DNA from: Amoebidium appalachense
Lineage: Eukaryota > Ichthyosporea
Assembly: GCA_963693365.1 (NCBI GenBank)
Contig: CAVNZM010000011.1
Location: 6,014,001-6,078,000 of the forward strand
DNA length: 64,000 nucleotides
Direction of reading: 5' to 3'
Below, one piece after another: positions 35,368-46,110 of this stretch; the stretch's first letter is position 1, and each line of letters begins with the position of its first letter. The translations under genes and the position numbers were made by a program. A model generated the notes under the pieces. That model made no database searches and was not told where the DNA came from. It saw only the letters and a program-made list of their open reading frames with translations.

Positions 35368-36217
35368 AAACATGTGTTACAGGATACGAAGTACACGCTC
35401 ACGGCGAACAACACAATGCAAATCCTGTGAGGAGAGCACACACAAAGGTTTTGCACCGAAAGTAGAGCACATCTTTAAGTTGGTTGGTGTTTTTATTTCT
35501 TTTTTTATTTTATTTATTTATTTTCTTTTTTTTTGGGGGGGGGGGGGAGGGAGGGGGGTGGGCACACACAGGCGATGCATGGAACGGGGGGTAGCGGGGG
35601 GAGGGGGGGGGGGGGGGGGGGGGGGGGAGGTTTGAATGCGGAACACGGTACGAAGTACGCATACACGAAGGACACATGCAAAGGCAAACATTCAAGTATG
35701 CAACATAGCCATGCGCACAGTATGCGTCATAAGCAGAGCCCATCCTCAGGGAGGGACCAAGTCATCAATTGCGTCTGAGTTTCGACCCCTTAGCCCGCGT
35801 ATATACGACTCTCCAACTCAGACAGCAGCATCAACTGAACTTGGGAGGGTCAAAACGGGGGGGGGGGGGGGGGGGGGGGAGGAAAGGAGGATATCGAGTA
35901 CGTCATTAAGTACGAAGTACACATAAGCAACCGACAACACGATGCAGAGTGCAAAGCACACATAAAGAGTATTGATAATAAGCAGAGCCCATCCTAAGGG
36001 GAGGCCCACGCCATCCACAGTACCCGTCTTTCGACCCATTCACCTCGTCAACGAAACCCAACTCAGATACTGTTTCACTTGAACATGGGTGGGTCACCCG
36101 TCTTGATCAGAAACGAGCAGGGTTACTTATGTGAGCACGCAACAGGCAGGGGCAGTGGGAAAGGCCGGGGGTTAAAGTTGCAGCAGTAAGCATAAGCAAG
36201 AAAAATATAGATAAGAG

Positions 36218-36269
<52 letters not shown>

Positions 36270-36732
36270 TACGTCGAGTGCGCCAAGGGGAAGCACTTTA
36301 ACCGTAGCAGCCACGGTCTCTCTCTGTCTCTTCTTCTCGCTGTATGACACCTCCATGCCCACCTCTAGAGCATTCACGTCACCGTCATACTCCGAGTAGT
36401 GGAAGAAAATGTCGGGTAGGTCGGAGTCTTTGCTCATAGGCTGTGTATAGGGGATTGTTGAATGTGTGTGTTTGTGGGTGTGTGTGTGTGTGTGTCTGGG
36501 GGGGGGGGGGGGGGGGGGGGGGGAGGGGGGGGAGGGTGACGGGGAGGTGTGTGTGTGTGTGTGTGTTGGGGGGGGGGGGGGGGGGGATGTGTGTGTGTGT
36601 GGGGGGGGGGGGGGGGGGGGGGGGAGGGTGGGGAGGAGGGTGTGTGTGTGTGTGGGGGGGGGGGGGGGGAGAGGGGGAGGGAGGGAGGGAGGGGTGTGTG
36701 TGTGTGTGTGTGGGGGGGGGGGGAGGAGGTGT

Positions 36733-36763
<31 letters not shown>

Positions 36764-37227
36764 GAGGGGGGGGGGGGGAAGGAACGGGTGAAGTGGGGAA
36801 GGGAAAGGGTAGACGAGTCAGCAAGTCAGAGAGAGGAGGTCACAGAAGATGGAAGGAAGTGCATGATTGGACGCACTTATGTTGTTTTACGTTTTTTGCC
36901 GTGTTTATCCCGGCCATAGCCAGAGAAATGCCACAGTAGGATTACAGAGAGAAGGACGGGGGGGGGGGGGGGGGGGGGGGGGGGGAAGGGGGATGGGAGG
37001 GGAAGGGGGAGGGGGAGGAGTAGCATGACATGAAAAATGCCATGCCATTTCACGTGCAATGTGCATGCTGTTTCTGATGCCGGAAAACAGAAGGAAAAAA
37101 GGAGAGGGGGAGGGGAGAGGGGGGGGGGGGGGGGGGGGAGGGGAAGTGGGTTCCCCCCCCCCCCCCCCCCCCTCTCACCTTTTGTGTGTGTGTGTATGTG
37201 TGACTGTGTGTGAGTGAGTGAGTGTGT

Positions 37228-37280
<53 letters not shown>

Positions 37281-37428
37281 TACCTTGATGAAGCCGAACT
37301 TATCCTTTAGCGATGCAATGTTGCCGTACACTGGAGACCAGCAACACAGTGAGTGCACACACAATAGTACACATCCCCCTCCCCCCCCCCCCCCCCCCCG
37401 AAGAAAGAAAAAAGTAACCCCTTGTGGT

Positions 37429-37462
<34 letters not shown>

Positions 37463-37921
37463 CGTGCACGCGCGCGCACACACGTGCCCGTGTGTATGTG
37501 TTGTGTACGTGCAAAAAGGTATGTGTTTGACTATCTCTGCTTGCCTACATGGTTATGCACGAGCCCACTTGCACAGACAGCAGTTTGCATGTGTGTGTAA
37601 CACAAGATGCACGTGTGTGTCTCTTTCTGTGTGTGTGTTTTTTTTTTGGGGGGGGGGGGGGGGGGATGAGAGAAAGAGATAAAAGAGAAGGGAGGGGATC
37701 GGGATGCGAATGCTGCGAGCGGGAGGGAGGGAGGGAGGGAGAGAGAGACAGGGAGAGAGAGAGTGTGTGTGTGAGTGTCTGTGGGTGGTAGGGAGGCAGT
37801 GAGGGAAGGAGTGAGAAGAAGGGGGAAGGGGGAGGGGGGGTTTGTGTGTGTTGTATGTGTGTGACGAAAAAGAGCGCAGAGATCACAGAGACACAAAGCG
37901 AGAACACTGGAGACAAACGCC

Positions 37922-37956
<35 letters not shown>

Positions 37957-38268
37957 CCAGACACAGACACAGACACAGACACACGTACATAGCGGGGGCA
38001 TAGCCCTCTCCACCAACACCAAATCCACGGCCCTCCTCATTCCGTTCCTCTTGTCCGTTGCCACGTTAAACTCCACCCTATCCCCCTTCTTCAGTTCGCA
38101 CGTGGGGTCTGTTTGGTCCTGTGCGTGGAACACGGCAATCTCCTTTTTGCCGTCCGGTAGTTGGTACCGCACACGACCTGGGTCCCCTCCTGTAAACGTG
38201 CAATTAATAGTAAGAATGGGTGAGAGATGAGTGTGGAAGTGGTGGGAACTGGTTAGAGATGAGTGTGT

Positions 38269-38314
<46 letters not shown>

Positions 38315-38657
38315 AGTTCGTAGCGAACACGACCTGGTTTACTCCATGTAGAAGCGGAAAAAGAAGGAGAAATGGGTGGGAGTTGGTGAGAGGCGAGTGT
38401 GTGGGGATGTGCGCGTGTATGTGTGGGGTGGGAGTAGGGGTATTGGGGTTGGGGGTGGGGGTGAGGGGAGGAGGAGAGGGGGAGAGGGGTGGAGGGGGGA
38501 AGGGGGGAAGGGTGGGGATGTGTGTGTGTGTTTATGTGTGTGTGCGAGCGTGCGCGTGCCTGCAAAAGGTTGGGAAGGGTGGGAAATGGTGAGGGATGAG
38601 TGTGGGGATGTGTGTGAATGAGTGCGAAGTCGGAATGACAAAATGAACGTGAGCGTA

Positions 38658-38698
<41 letters not shown>

Positions 38699-38915
38699 TT
38701 GCACCTTTGTGTGACGAAAGTGCGCGGTTGGTAAAAACAGTGAGAGGCAGGGAGGGGAGTAGGTAAAGGAGGGGGGGGGGGGGGGGGGGGGTACATGAGC
38801 GTGCATTTCGGATTGTGTGTGAGGAGTGGGGGCCAAAGGGAAGGTGTGGTGGTGGTGGCAGTGGTAGTGAAAGGGGGGAGGGGGGGGGGGCTCTTATGTG
38901 TGTGCGTGTGTGCGC

Positions 38916-38993
<78 letters not shown>

Positions 38994-39871
38994 GGGTGCG
39001 TGTGTGTGGGCATCTGTGTTTGGCTGTGTGTATGTCTGTGTGCGTGTGCGTGTGAGGGGGTGCGTGTGTGTGGGCATCTGTGTTTGGCTGTGTGTATGTC
39101 TATGTGTGTGTGTGTGTGTGCGCGCTCGCGCGCGTGAGAGTGGGTGTGTGTGTGTGTGGGCATTTGTGCTTGGCTGTGTGTATGTCCATAGGTGTGCCTG
39201 TCACGTGTGTTATGTAAATGTGTGTGCCTGTGTATGTACCGGCGCAGGTATGCGCACACATGGTTTCTTGGATGTGTGAAGTTTCCATGCATGTGTTAGA
39301 GCGTGCACTGGGCGTGCACATGTATATTTTCGTTTCCCTTCTTTTGTTCGTATGAGTGTGCGTGTCTCTTGACTTTATCTTTCGTGCAAAGGCCGGGTGT
39401 GTGCACACGTTTGTGTAACTGTAGGTGTGTAGAGGGCAGAGAAAATCTAAGGAGAATGGGCATGAGAAGGGGGGTAAAAGGGAGGAGGCTTAAAATGCGT
39501 GAAACAGGGCAATGTACACAAAAAACTTACGACTGAGGCAACAACCATGTTACTCAAAAAAGAGGGGCAAAAGCACGAAGACAAAGCATCATATGTAGAA
39601 CCCATTCCGGGCAGGCGGCGGAGAGGAGGGAGAAGAAGGGAAGGGGGGTTAGGGCGCGGGGGGAGGGGGGGGGGGGGGGGGGGGGGGGCAGGGGGGGAAA
39701 AAAAAACCAAGTTTGCCGTAGCTTGGACCCCTCCCAAAGACCTCAAAGGTTATGTCGCCCTGCACTCTTTGAGGGTCCACGGTCTGAAAAGAAGAATGGT
39801 TAAACAAAGGCCGAAAAAAACGGGCGGTCCCCCCCCCCCCCCCCCCCCCCCCCCCCGCCATGTGTGGCGCT

Positions 39872-39949
<78 letters not shown>

Positions 39950-40120
39950 TGTGTGTGCACGTGTGTGTGTGTATGTGGTGGTGGTGGTAGGTGGGGGGGG
40001 GGGGGGGGGGGGGGGGGGGTAGGAGCGTGCCTGTATTGTGTGTGACGTATGTGTATCTGGGCTGTGTGTCTCTTACACTACACGCGTGTGTTGTATGTGT
40101 GTGCTTGTGTGTGTGTATGC

Positions 40121-40209
<89 letters not shown>

Positions 40210-41035
40210 TGTGCCTGCGTGTGCGCGCACGGGCGAGCACCACTGTGTGAACATACATTCATTCTTGTGGTTGTGCGCACCTGTGCACACGCATCTCAAA
40301 GTCCAATTGGGGAAGGATGGAGAAGAACGGGGGGAGGAGGGGAGGGGGGTGGGGGGGTTTGAATGCGAAACACGGTACGAAGTACGCATACACGATGAGA
40401 AGCAAGGTGCAGGACACATGCAAAGGCAAACATTCAAGTATGCAACATAAGCCATGCGCACAGTATGCGTAATAAGCAGAGCCCATCCTCAGGGAGGGCC
40501 CAAGTCATCAATTGCGTCTGAGTTTCGACCCCTTAGCACGCGTATATACGACTCTCCAACTCAGACAGCAGCATCAACTGAACTTGGGAGGGTCAACCCG
40601 TCTTGATCAAAGACGAGCAGGGTGGGGGGGGGGGAGGGAAAGAAAACATTGAAAGAGAAAAAGGAAGGAACACGGGGGGGGGGGGGGGGGGGAGGGGGGG
40701 GGGGACAGGACTAAGAACTACAACAAAGAATAAAACAAGCCAAAAAAATGTCCTTCCGTGCACCCCGTGAGGAGAACAGAAGTAAGAACATGATAAAGAT
40801 TAATAAACGCACAAAAACTCTCTCCCAACACTTACCTCGAAACTGACTGTGCCGGGTGGCAGTGGCACGACATTATAGGCCACCAGCTTGCCCGTGCGGC
40901 TGTCTGTGCCCACCGTGAACTCCAACCCGTCACCGACACGGAGAGAGTCCACGTCCCCCTGCACGTGACTGTAGTGGAAGAAGATGCGTTGCTGCATGTG
41001 TGTGTTTGTGTGTGTGGGTGTGTGGGGGTGGGTGG

Positions 41036-41081
<46 letters not shown>

Positions 41082-41431
41082 GGGAGGAGGGGGGGGGGGG
41101 TGAGGGGGAGAGAAGGGGAGGAGGAGGGAGGGGAACGGGGGGAGGGGGGGAGAGAGGCAGGGAATGTGTGTGTGTGTGTTGGTGGGGGTTGGTTGGGGGG
41201 GGGGGGGGGAGGGGGAGGGGGAGGAGGTTGGGTGTGTGTGTGTTGGGGGGGGGGGGGAAGGGGGGGGGGGGGGGGGGTTCCGATGTGTGTGCGCGGTGGT
41301 GGTGGGGGAGAGGGGGGGGGGGGGGAGAAGGGAGGTGGGATAAGGGGGGGACGGGGGGGGGGGGGGGGGGGGGGCAGGTGTACGGCAAACGGTAGTGCCC
41401 GTGGGTGTGCATGTGTGGGTGTGTCTGCTGA

Positions 41432-41479
<48 letters not shown>

Positions 41480-42652
41480 TGGCCCGTGAAGGGGGGGGGG
41501 GGGGGGGGGGAGGTGTGTCTGTGTGTGCCCTGGGATGGGGGGGGGGGAGTGTGTGTGTGTGTGTGTGTGTGTGGATGGGGAGGGGGGAAGAAGAGGGAGA
41601 AGAAATGTTTGTTGTTGGTTGGAATTCGTCAGGATACCAAGTACACATTGACGATGGACAACACAGATTATGCCAAAGAGAACACATAAAAAGTATGACC
41701 ACAAGTACACCCCATTCTCAGAGGGGACACAAGCTAACCTTCACACGGGAGGATTTTGTTGCCCCCCCCCCCCCCCCCCAAAAAAAAAATGACCCGGGGT
41801 TACATATAAATGCCGACGATTACCTTCCTCCCTCCCCCCCCCCCCCCCCCCCCCGGCAGATGTGCGAAGAAGGAACAACAACAAAAAAAAATTGGAAAAA
41901 AAAAAACACCATTTCCGTTTCTCTTTTCAGGTCGACACACAGAGAAACAATCATCTCCCTCCTCCCTCTCCGCCCGTACACATACACCCCTCACACCTAC
42001 ACACACTGGCACCACCGCCACCAACCCAAATGACACATGCTGGGTGTGAATGTACACACAAACCGACACACACACATTCACACACACACACACACAACAG
42101 CCTCCTCCCTCCCCCCGCCCCCCCCCTTCCCCCCTTTCACCCTTCCTCCCCGGACCGCCGAGCTAAGATACAAGAGGGAAAAAAGAAAGGAAAAAAAAAA
42201 AAAAAAAAAAAACAAGAAGAAAGAAAGAAACAAAGAAAAAAAATCACCCACCGGCTTCTCGACACACTCAATAAAGCCATAGTTGTCTGTCAGCTTGTCC
42301 ACAATGCCGTATTCCCGAGGATCGTCCTGTGACGTTTCATACCTCTGTCCCCCTCCTCCCCTGCACACACACACGTCTTCAGCGAAATTTCACTGTGACA
42401 TCCTTCTGGTTACCCCATCCCCCCCACCCCCCCCCACCCCGCCCCCCACCCCTCCCCCCCACCCCCCCACAACATTCACCCACCCACCCCACACTCCCCG
42501 TGTATACGTGATCAACTCCACACATTCCATCATGCGGGTAGCAAAGGGACACAGAGATATGAAGGCATTACACCCTCCCCCTCCCCCCTCCGGCCTCTCC
42601 CCCTGTCTCTCTCCCTCTCCCCCCCCTCTCTCCCCCGCCCCAACTCCCCCCC

Positions 42653-42709
<57 letters not shown>

Positions 42710-43697
42710 CTACCCCCCCCCCCCCCACCCCCTCATTTGCCCCCCCTCCCCTCCCCGGTCCACCGCTCTCTCTCCCCCCCCTCCTCCCACACACACACCC
42801 AACCACACAACGTTCTATGCCAACACGGCCTGGATGTAGCACTCACCTTCCACCGACGCTTCTCCTATCGTCTCTCCCATCACGTCGATCCCCACCTCGT
42901 CCACCTGAAAAAACATTCATCAGGACTTGACATCTGCCCAGAAATGTGTATACCCCCCCAGAAATGTGTATAGAGCCATGCTTGAAGGTTCACTTTTAGA
43001 GAGAAACAAACAAGCTACCAGCAGAAGTAACTCAAGAACAAGCGCCCTGTACGCAAAAAAGGGGGAGAGATATGAAAGGATCACGGGGAGATCAAACACT
43101 TTTCAACGGTAATACACTAACATCATAAAGAGTAGGTCCAAGCCTGTTCTTTCTGAAGGAGCTTTCAAGTTTGTAGGTGTGGGTTCCAAATGAACGAGCC
43201 GGGGGAGGAGCGCAGAGGGAAGGGAGAGAGAGGGGGAGGGGGGGGGGGGGGGGGGGGGGGGGATGGGGGGGAGGGGAGGAAGCAAGAATAAGGGGGAATG
43301 TTCAAGTGAGTTTGCACCTGATTCCACTTATGATATAGCTGGGTATGTAAGCCAAAGTAGCAATGTGCCAAAATTCAGTAGCTATAGGCACAAGCATGCA
43401 AAACGGAGAACGACGGTAGGTTGGGAGCAGACATGTGTGCAAAATTACAGAAGGGGGAAGGGGGAGGGATCAATGGCTGCAAACGGTTCCATCAACAAGA
43501 GCATCAGAACATGCTACTGAAATTTCTTTGATGCACCTATAAGAAACATATGATAGTGTAAGCGTGCCAAAAGCCAATAACACGATCACGATCACTAACC
43601 CTTGGTTAACCAAACAGCAACACCCACCTGAGGTTCCCTGACGTGGAGAGTCTGCAAAGCTGTTCCACGCACCCCTTCCTCTACCACGGCCGTCCAT
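26892..43697 (-). CDS. CSDE1: Cold shock domain protein E1 / UNR orthologue, 16 exons, complete
   Basis: RNA-binding regulator of mRNA translation and stability. Exons: 43628-43697, 42847-42904, 42252-42360, 40836-40991, 39729-39783, 37989-38189, 37284-37330, 36273-36440, 34574-34759, 33075-33162, 32131-32257, 31437-31548, 30126-30323, 28886-29032, 28051-28133, 26892-27138. They sum to 2052 nt (683 codons plus stop) and every junction agrees in phase. Cold shock domains alternate canonical and non-canonical as in UNR: about 62-131 (YGFIE, RIFFHYS), 132-216, 217-288 ([14 protein letters not shown]), 289-380, 384-459 (GGGFIE but no FFH motif), 460-525, 526-605. That is seven, against nine in the human protein. 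The C-terminus has [12 protein letters not shown], matching the SUZ-C-like end of CSDE1, then an acidic tail. Residues 1-55 are RGG/RG-rich, which the human protein lacks. Exon 5's donor (GGG|GTCCAA) is weak and chosen by phase. Confidence 0.93.
27147..27352. repeat. Two-unit tandem duplication in CSDE1 intron 15
   Basis: A ~105-bp unit occurs twice almost identically: TTTTGGAGGAATGGGGTTGG, then GAAAACAGTAGACAGAATGT, a G-run of 20-33, then GCCAGGGGAGAGGGTGGGGG. The first unit begins within ten bases of the exon 16 acceptor, so it is another duplication anchored at an exon edge. It does not copy coding bases. Confidence 0.9.
27417..27745 (-). mobile_element. Fragments of family B and family C elements in CSDE1 intron 15
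   Basis: 27417-27507 shows the family B words AAGTACACAATCACGACGGA and CATAAGCAGACCTCATCCCC. 27600-27745 shows family C words (GACACTCGAACAGAGCCCAT) and a TTCGACC core. Both are truncated and diverged. Confidence 0.5.
27773..28242. repeat. G-runs and (CA)n around CSDE1 exon 15
   Basis: G-run of about 40 (27777-27817), CA-rich sequence (27887-28020), (CCCA)n (28020-28048), exon 15 (28051-28133), then a G-run of about 44 (28197-28241). Confidence 0.9.
28250..28520 (-). mobile_element. Family B fragment followed by a family C element (CSDE1 intron 14)
   Basis: 28250-28345 carries family B words (ACAAAACAATGCATATGACA, CATCATAAGCAAAGCCCAT). 28377-28520 matches family C (ATGCATTAGAGGGTTGGAAA, GCAGAAGACACTTGAACAGA, CCCATCATCAGGGGGGTTCC), truncated at its head. 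Both are reverse orientation. Confidence 0.6.
29503..29562 (-). pseudogene. Partial copy 2 of CSDE1 exon 13 (3' edge, donor intact)
   Basis: Translates as [19 protein letters not shown] followed by a GTGAGG donor. It differs from the true exon end ([25 protein letters not shown]) at few bases. A TTTGCAG precedes the copied segment, but splicing from exon 12 into it would shift the frame, so I treat it as a duplicate, not an exon. Confidence 0.7.
29812..29878 (-). pseudogene. Partial copy 1 of CSDE1 exon 13 (donor destroyed)
   Basis: Translates as [18 protein letters not shown]. The position of the donor GT reads AT, so the splice site is lost. It lies about 250-300 bases from both the true exon and copy 2. 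Confidence 0.7.
30383..31262. repeat. CSDE1 intron 12: G-runs, (GA)n, TG-rich DNA, (GT)n and a C-run
   Basis: G-runs at 30389-30425 and 30438-30460, GA-rich to 30580, TG-rich sequence, (GT)n at 30967-31018 and a C-run of about 44 at 31219-31263. Nothing coding is visible; exons 12 and 13 join in phase 0. Confidence 0.85.
31621..32100. repeat. CSDE1 intron 11: T-run, G-run, (GT)n and (CA)n
   Basis: T-rich run 31618-31674, G-run 31675-31706, (GT)n 31713-31732, a family-B-like start near 31790, C-rich sequence, (CA)n 31997-32090. The exon 11 donor region (GTGGGGGTGGGGG on the sense strand) adjoins at 32101-32130. Confidence 0.85.
32787..33013 (-). mobile_element. Family A short interspersed element
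   Basis: Nearly full, reverse orientation, in CSDE1 intron 10: TTTGAATGCGGAACACAG at its 3' end next to a G-run, through GCAGAGCCCATCCTCAGG and GCGTATATACGACTCTCC, to CAGCATCAACTGAACTT. The head hairpin is missing. Confidence 0.85.
33704..33800. repeat. (ACACGC)n hexamer microsatellite
   Basis: About 14 units of ACACGC with two CCCGCA variants at the end, then (CA)n. It lies in CSDE1 intron 9 and is the only hexamer array I see in the window. Confidence 0.95.
34105..34366 (-). mobile_element. Family C short interspersed element, near full length
   Basis: Type copy of family C, reverse orientation. In element orientation it has a head hairpin (CGTCTTTGGCCAAGACG), then a stem of AAAGTATGGGTT with AACCCATACTTT around a loop with inner AACC/GGTT and GAGTCGAAA. 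ATAATGGGCTCTGTTC follows, then a tail ending TAATGCATACATCCCCCC. It sits in CSDE1 intron 9 next to a G-run. Confidence 0.75.
34788..35372. repeat. CSDE1 intron 8, proximal part: G-runs and (GT)n
   Basis: (GT)n directly upstream of the exon 9 acceptor, G-runs 34789-34814, 34880-34897 and 34928-34946, (GT)n 34998-35080, a G-run 35338-35366. Sense-strand (CA)n runs straight into the acceptor of exon 9. Confidence 0.9.
35368..35485 (-). mobile_element. Family B fragment
   Basis: ATGTGTTACAGGATACGAAG followed by ACGGCGAACAACACAATGCA, directly next to a G-run. Truncated after about 115 bases. Confidence 0.5.
35631..35854 (-). mobile_element. Family A short interspersed element
   Basis: Reverse orientation, near full length but lacking the head hairpin. 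It carries the same small deletion after ACACGAA as the copy at 18034-18200. Located in CSDE1 intron 8. Confidence 0.85.
35890..36124 (-). mobile_element. Family B short interspersed element, near full length
   Basis: Reverse orientation: ACACGATGCAGAGTGCAAAG, AGCAGAGCCCATCCTAAGGG, CAGTACCCGTCTTTCGACCC, AACTCAGATACTG, and the CGTCTTGATCAGAAACG head. It lies directly beside a family A copy. Confidence 0.8.
36218..37280. repeat. G-runs and (GT)n around CSDE1 exon 8
   Basis: A G-run of about 48 (36218-36265) begins eight bases after the exon 8 donor. Beyond the exon are alternating G-runs and (GT)n (36478-36780), unique sequence (36790-36955), a G-run (36958-36985) and mixed runs to 37277. Confidence 0.9.
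38270..38625. repeat. Tandem copies of the 5' edge of CSDE1 exon 6 and upstream intron
   Basis: At 38311-38341 the minus strand reads AAACCAGGTCGTGTTCGCTA, a diverged copy of the exon 6 start (translating PGRVRYELP against PGRVRYQLP). The adjoining intron word TGGGAGTTGGTGAGAGGCGA recurs near 38240, 38390 and 38590, giving about three units of 150-200 bases. Only the true exon has an intact acceptor and open frame. Confidence 0.65.
38910..40210. repeat. (GT)n arrays and G/C-runs in CSDE1 introns 4 and 5
   Basis: (GT)n 38918-38990 with a following TG-rich duplication (a ~66-base unit twice, 38991-39117), G-run 39659-39688, exon 5 (39729-39783), C-run 39830-39856, (GT)n 39870-39956, G-run 39992-40019, (GT)n 40121-40206. 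Confidence 0.9.
40358..40622 (-). mobile_element. Family A short interspersed element, full length
   Basis: Most complete reverse copy: tail TTTGAATGCGAAACACGGTA beside a G-run, core GCAGAGCCCATCCTCAGG, GCGTATATACGACTCTCC, and an intact head hairpin (CGTCTTGATCAAAGACG). CSDE1 intron 4. Confidence 0.88.
41000..41610. repeat. G-run and (GT)n block in CSDE1 intron 3
   Basis: Nearly uninterrupted G-runs from 41051 to 41373 with (GT)n at 41032-41050 and 41433-41477, and mixed GT/G to 41590. On the sense strand, CA-rich sequence leads into the exon 4 acceptor at 40992. Confidence 0.9.
41625..41740 (-). mobile_element. Family B fragment
   Basis: CAAGTACACATTGACGATGG, AACACATAAAAAGTATGACC and CCCCATTCTCAGAGGG match family B words with many changes. 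Old, truncated copy in CSDE1 intron 3. Confidence 0.45.
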
Positions 43698-43753
43698 TTT
43701 AGATAACTGCTAATGTATGTTAAGAACGAATGGGATATATATACATATATCTG

Positions 43754-43760
43754 CTTTATA
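43754..43760 (-). promoter_or_regulatory. TATA-box candidate for CSDE1
   Basis: TATAAAG on the minus strand, 57 bases upstream of the CSDE1 ATG. If used, the 5' untranslated part of exon 1 would be short. Confidence 0.4.
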
Positions 43761-43829
43761 AAGGCCTTAGCTAGCTTTCGGATTCACAGGTGACTTTAAC
43801 CTGACAAAGATCTCCCGCGGTTATATATA

Positions 43830-44212
43830 CTGCGAGTGTGTTTATGCCGCTTGCTCTAAGTTTCCGTGGCGTGACACAGACAGCAACAAAACCCTACGCA
43901 ACCATGAGATTCAGGAAAACTACGTACAAAGCCAGAAAAACGAGCTCGGGGAAGGAAACATGAGCACAGCTATACCTTGTCCTTATACCACTTCTGTGCG
44001 TATGCACATGTGTGGGATGGCAGACTGCAAAAAAAAAAATTGCACATGTGAGATTGTGGCGTGACGTCACGATTCAGAATTGTGCCGGCGGATCGACTAT
44101 AGGCTATACTCGATTGCGACTGCATATTTGGCATTAGGCGAGGACTTCAAGCTGTACCACTTTCGAAATTCATTTTAGGGCCGGCACTTCAAGTTCATAG
44201 ATCTATTGGGGG

Positions 44213-44246
<34 letters not shown>

Positions 44247-44480
44247 AATGTGCTGTAACGACATGTACGTACAAAGGTGAGCTGTGATGAGTTGTCGGCA
44301 CCAAGGCCAACAGTATATTCCGGCAACAAGATATACATGTACATACCCTTACACCAAACAGATTTTTATGTGGGATAACTTGGCATATCAGATAGACATC
44401 AGATGTGGAGATAAACCGTTTTTTTTATATCTTGTTTTTCTTGTTTTTGTTTTCAAGTACACATTAATCCGTATTCTGAG
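43830..44480 (+). repeat. Intergenic duplicated block, copy 1
   Basis: Shares long near-identical stretches with 44693-45334: CTTGTCCTTATACCACTTCT, GGCGTGACGTCACGATTCAG, GCATATTTGGCATTAGGCGA, CAACAAGATATACATGTACA. The copies differ mainly in G-run length and small indels. Confidence 0.92.
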
Positions 44481-44692
44481 ACTTTTTTATTTTATTTATT
44501 TTATCACGTTTTGTTCCCGGAGGGTCTTTTCAGGCCCTCTAGGGAAACTACCGTCTTAGACTACCACCCAGCACCGATAGTACACTAGTTATGGTGCTAT
44601 CTATGAGTTCAGCTAAGCTAAACCGTCCTTCACAACCTAACTATAAGTACACACTTTGCCCAGGGCTACTACCCCAGCCACGCCACACACAA

Positions 44693-45334
44693 AGCCAGAA
44701 AAACGAGTTCGGGGAAGGAAACATGAACACAGCTATACCTTGTCCTTATACCACTTCTGTGCGCATGCGCATGTGTGGGATGACAGACTGCAAAAAAAAA
44801 AAATTGCACATGTGAGATTGTGGCGTGACGTCACGATTCAGAATTGTGCCTGCGGATCGACTGTAAAAGTATAGGCTTTATTCGACTATAGCTACGACTG
44901 CATATTTGGCATTAGGCGGGGACTTCAAGCTGTACCACTTTCGAAATTCATTTTAGGCACTTCAAGTTCATAGATCTATGGGGGGGGGGGGGGGAGGGGG
45001 GGGGGGCTGAGGGGAGGGGCCGCGCCGGCGGGGGGGGGGAGGGGGGGGGGGGGGGGGACATATGGCCATATGGGAGGGGGGGGGGGGGGGATGTGCTGTA
45101 ACGACATGTACGTACAAAGGTGAGCTGTGATGAGTTGTCGGCACCAAGGCCAACAGTATATTCGACCCAACAAGATATACATGTACATACCCTTACACCA
45201 AACAAAAAAAACTTTTATGTGGGATAACTTGGCGTATCAGTTAGACATCAGATGTGGAGATACACCGTTTTTTTTTTTTATCTTGTTTTTTCTTGTTTTT
45301 GTTTTCAAGTACACATTAATCCGTATTCTGAGAC
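44693..45334 (+). repeat. Intergenic duplicated block, copy 2
   Basis: Direct copy of 43931-44480. Its G-run segment is longer and interrupted. TGACGTCA lies at 44826-44833. Confidence 0.92.
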
Positions 45335-45871
45335 TGTATTACATTTACTAACGGTCCAGATAATCCGTACACTTTTGGAACAGTAGAAACTCGCCAGAGT
45401 TAAGTATGAAATCAAGCACGATGAAATTCGGTAGGTCTTTCACTGTCTCACGTGTATGGGCCCGGGTATATTTAAACCAGGTGTGCCATTGTCGTTTAAA
45501 TTGGTGTGGTGTGTTGTTTGGTGTAGGGCATAAATATCTGTAAACTTTATATTTGAATTTGTTACATCTCCACTGTAAAGCCTTCACACAGTAAGAAAAC
45601 GGCAACTCATATACAAACTGGTCTATTAGAGGTAGCTATAGTACCCACACGCTCACTAATAATATTGTACATATATCTGGGGGACAGTTCCTTACCCTTT
45701 CCATATTCACGCAACTGTTCTGAACGATAACTATAAAGGAAACGATCTATTCTACAGTCACTTTTTAACCTGGGGGAGCTCAGCAGAAAAGGCCGTGAGC
45801 ACTCGAGTGATAAAAGGCCAAAAAAAAACAAAAAAAACTGATGTCTAGTCGTGTGTAGTGCCTATTATATA

Positions 45872-46110
45872 CTGGGAGTGTGTTTATGCCGATTGCTTTA
45901 AGTTTCCGTGGCGTGACACAGACAGGAAAAAAACCCTACGCAACCATGAGATTATGGAAAACTACATAAATTGCACAGGTGAGAATGTGTCGTGACGTCA
46001 CGATTCAGAAGTGCCTGCGCCGATCGTCAATAGGCTTTACTCGATTACAGCTGCATATTTGGCATTAGGCGAGGACTTCAAGCTGTACCACTTTCATTTT
46101 TAGGCACTTT
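45872..46110 (+). repeat. Intergenic duplicated block, partial copy 3
   Basis: Matches 43830-44165 with an internal deletion of about 60-70 bases: GTGTGTTTATGCCG, CCCTACGCAACCATGAGATT, TGACGTCA at 45993-46000, GGACTTCAAGCTGTACCACT. Confidence 0.85.

Noticed and set aside
45348-45831. Two adjacent minus frames (85 and 74 codons) between CSDE1 and PTS
   Set aside because: No recognisable domain, no splice support, and they overlap sequence near the duplicated block. At most a remnant of a mobile element.
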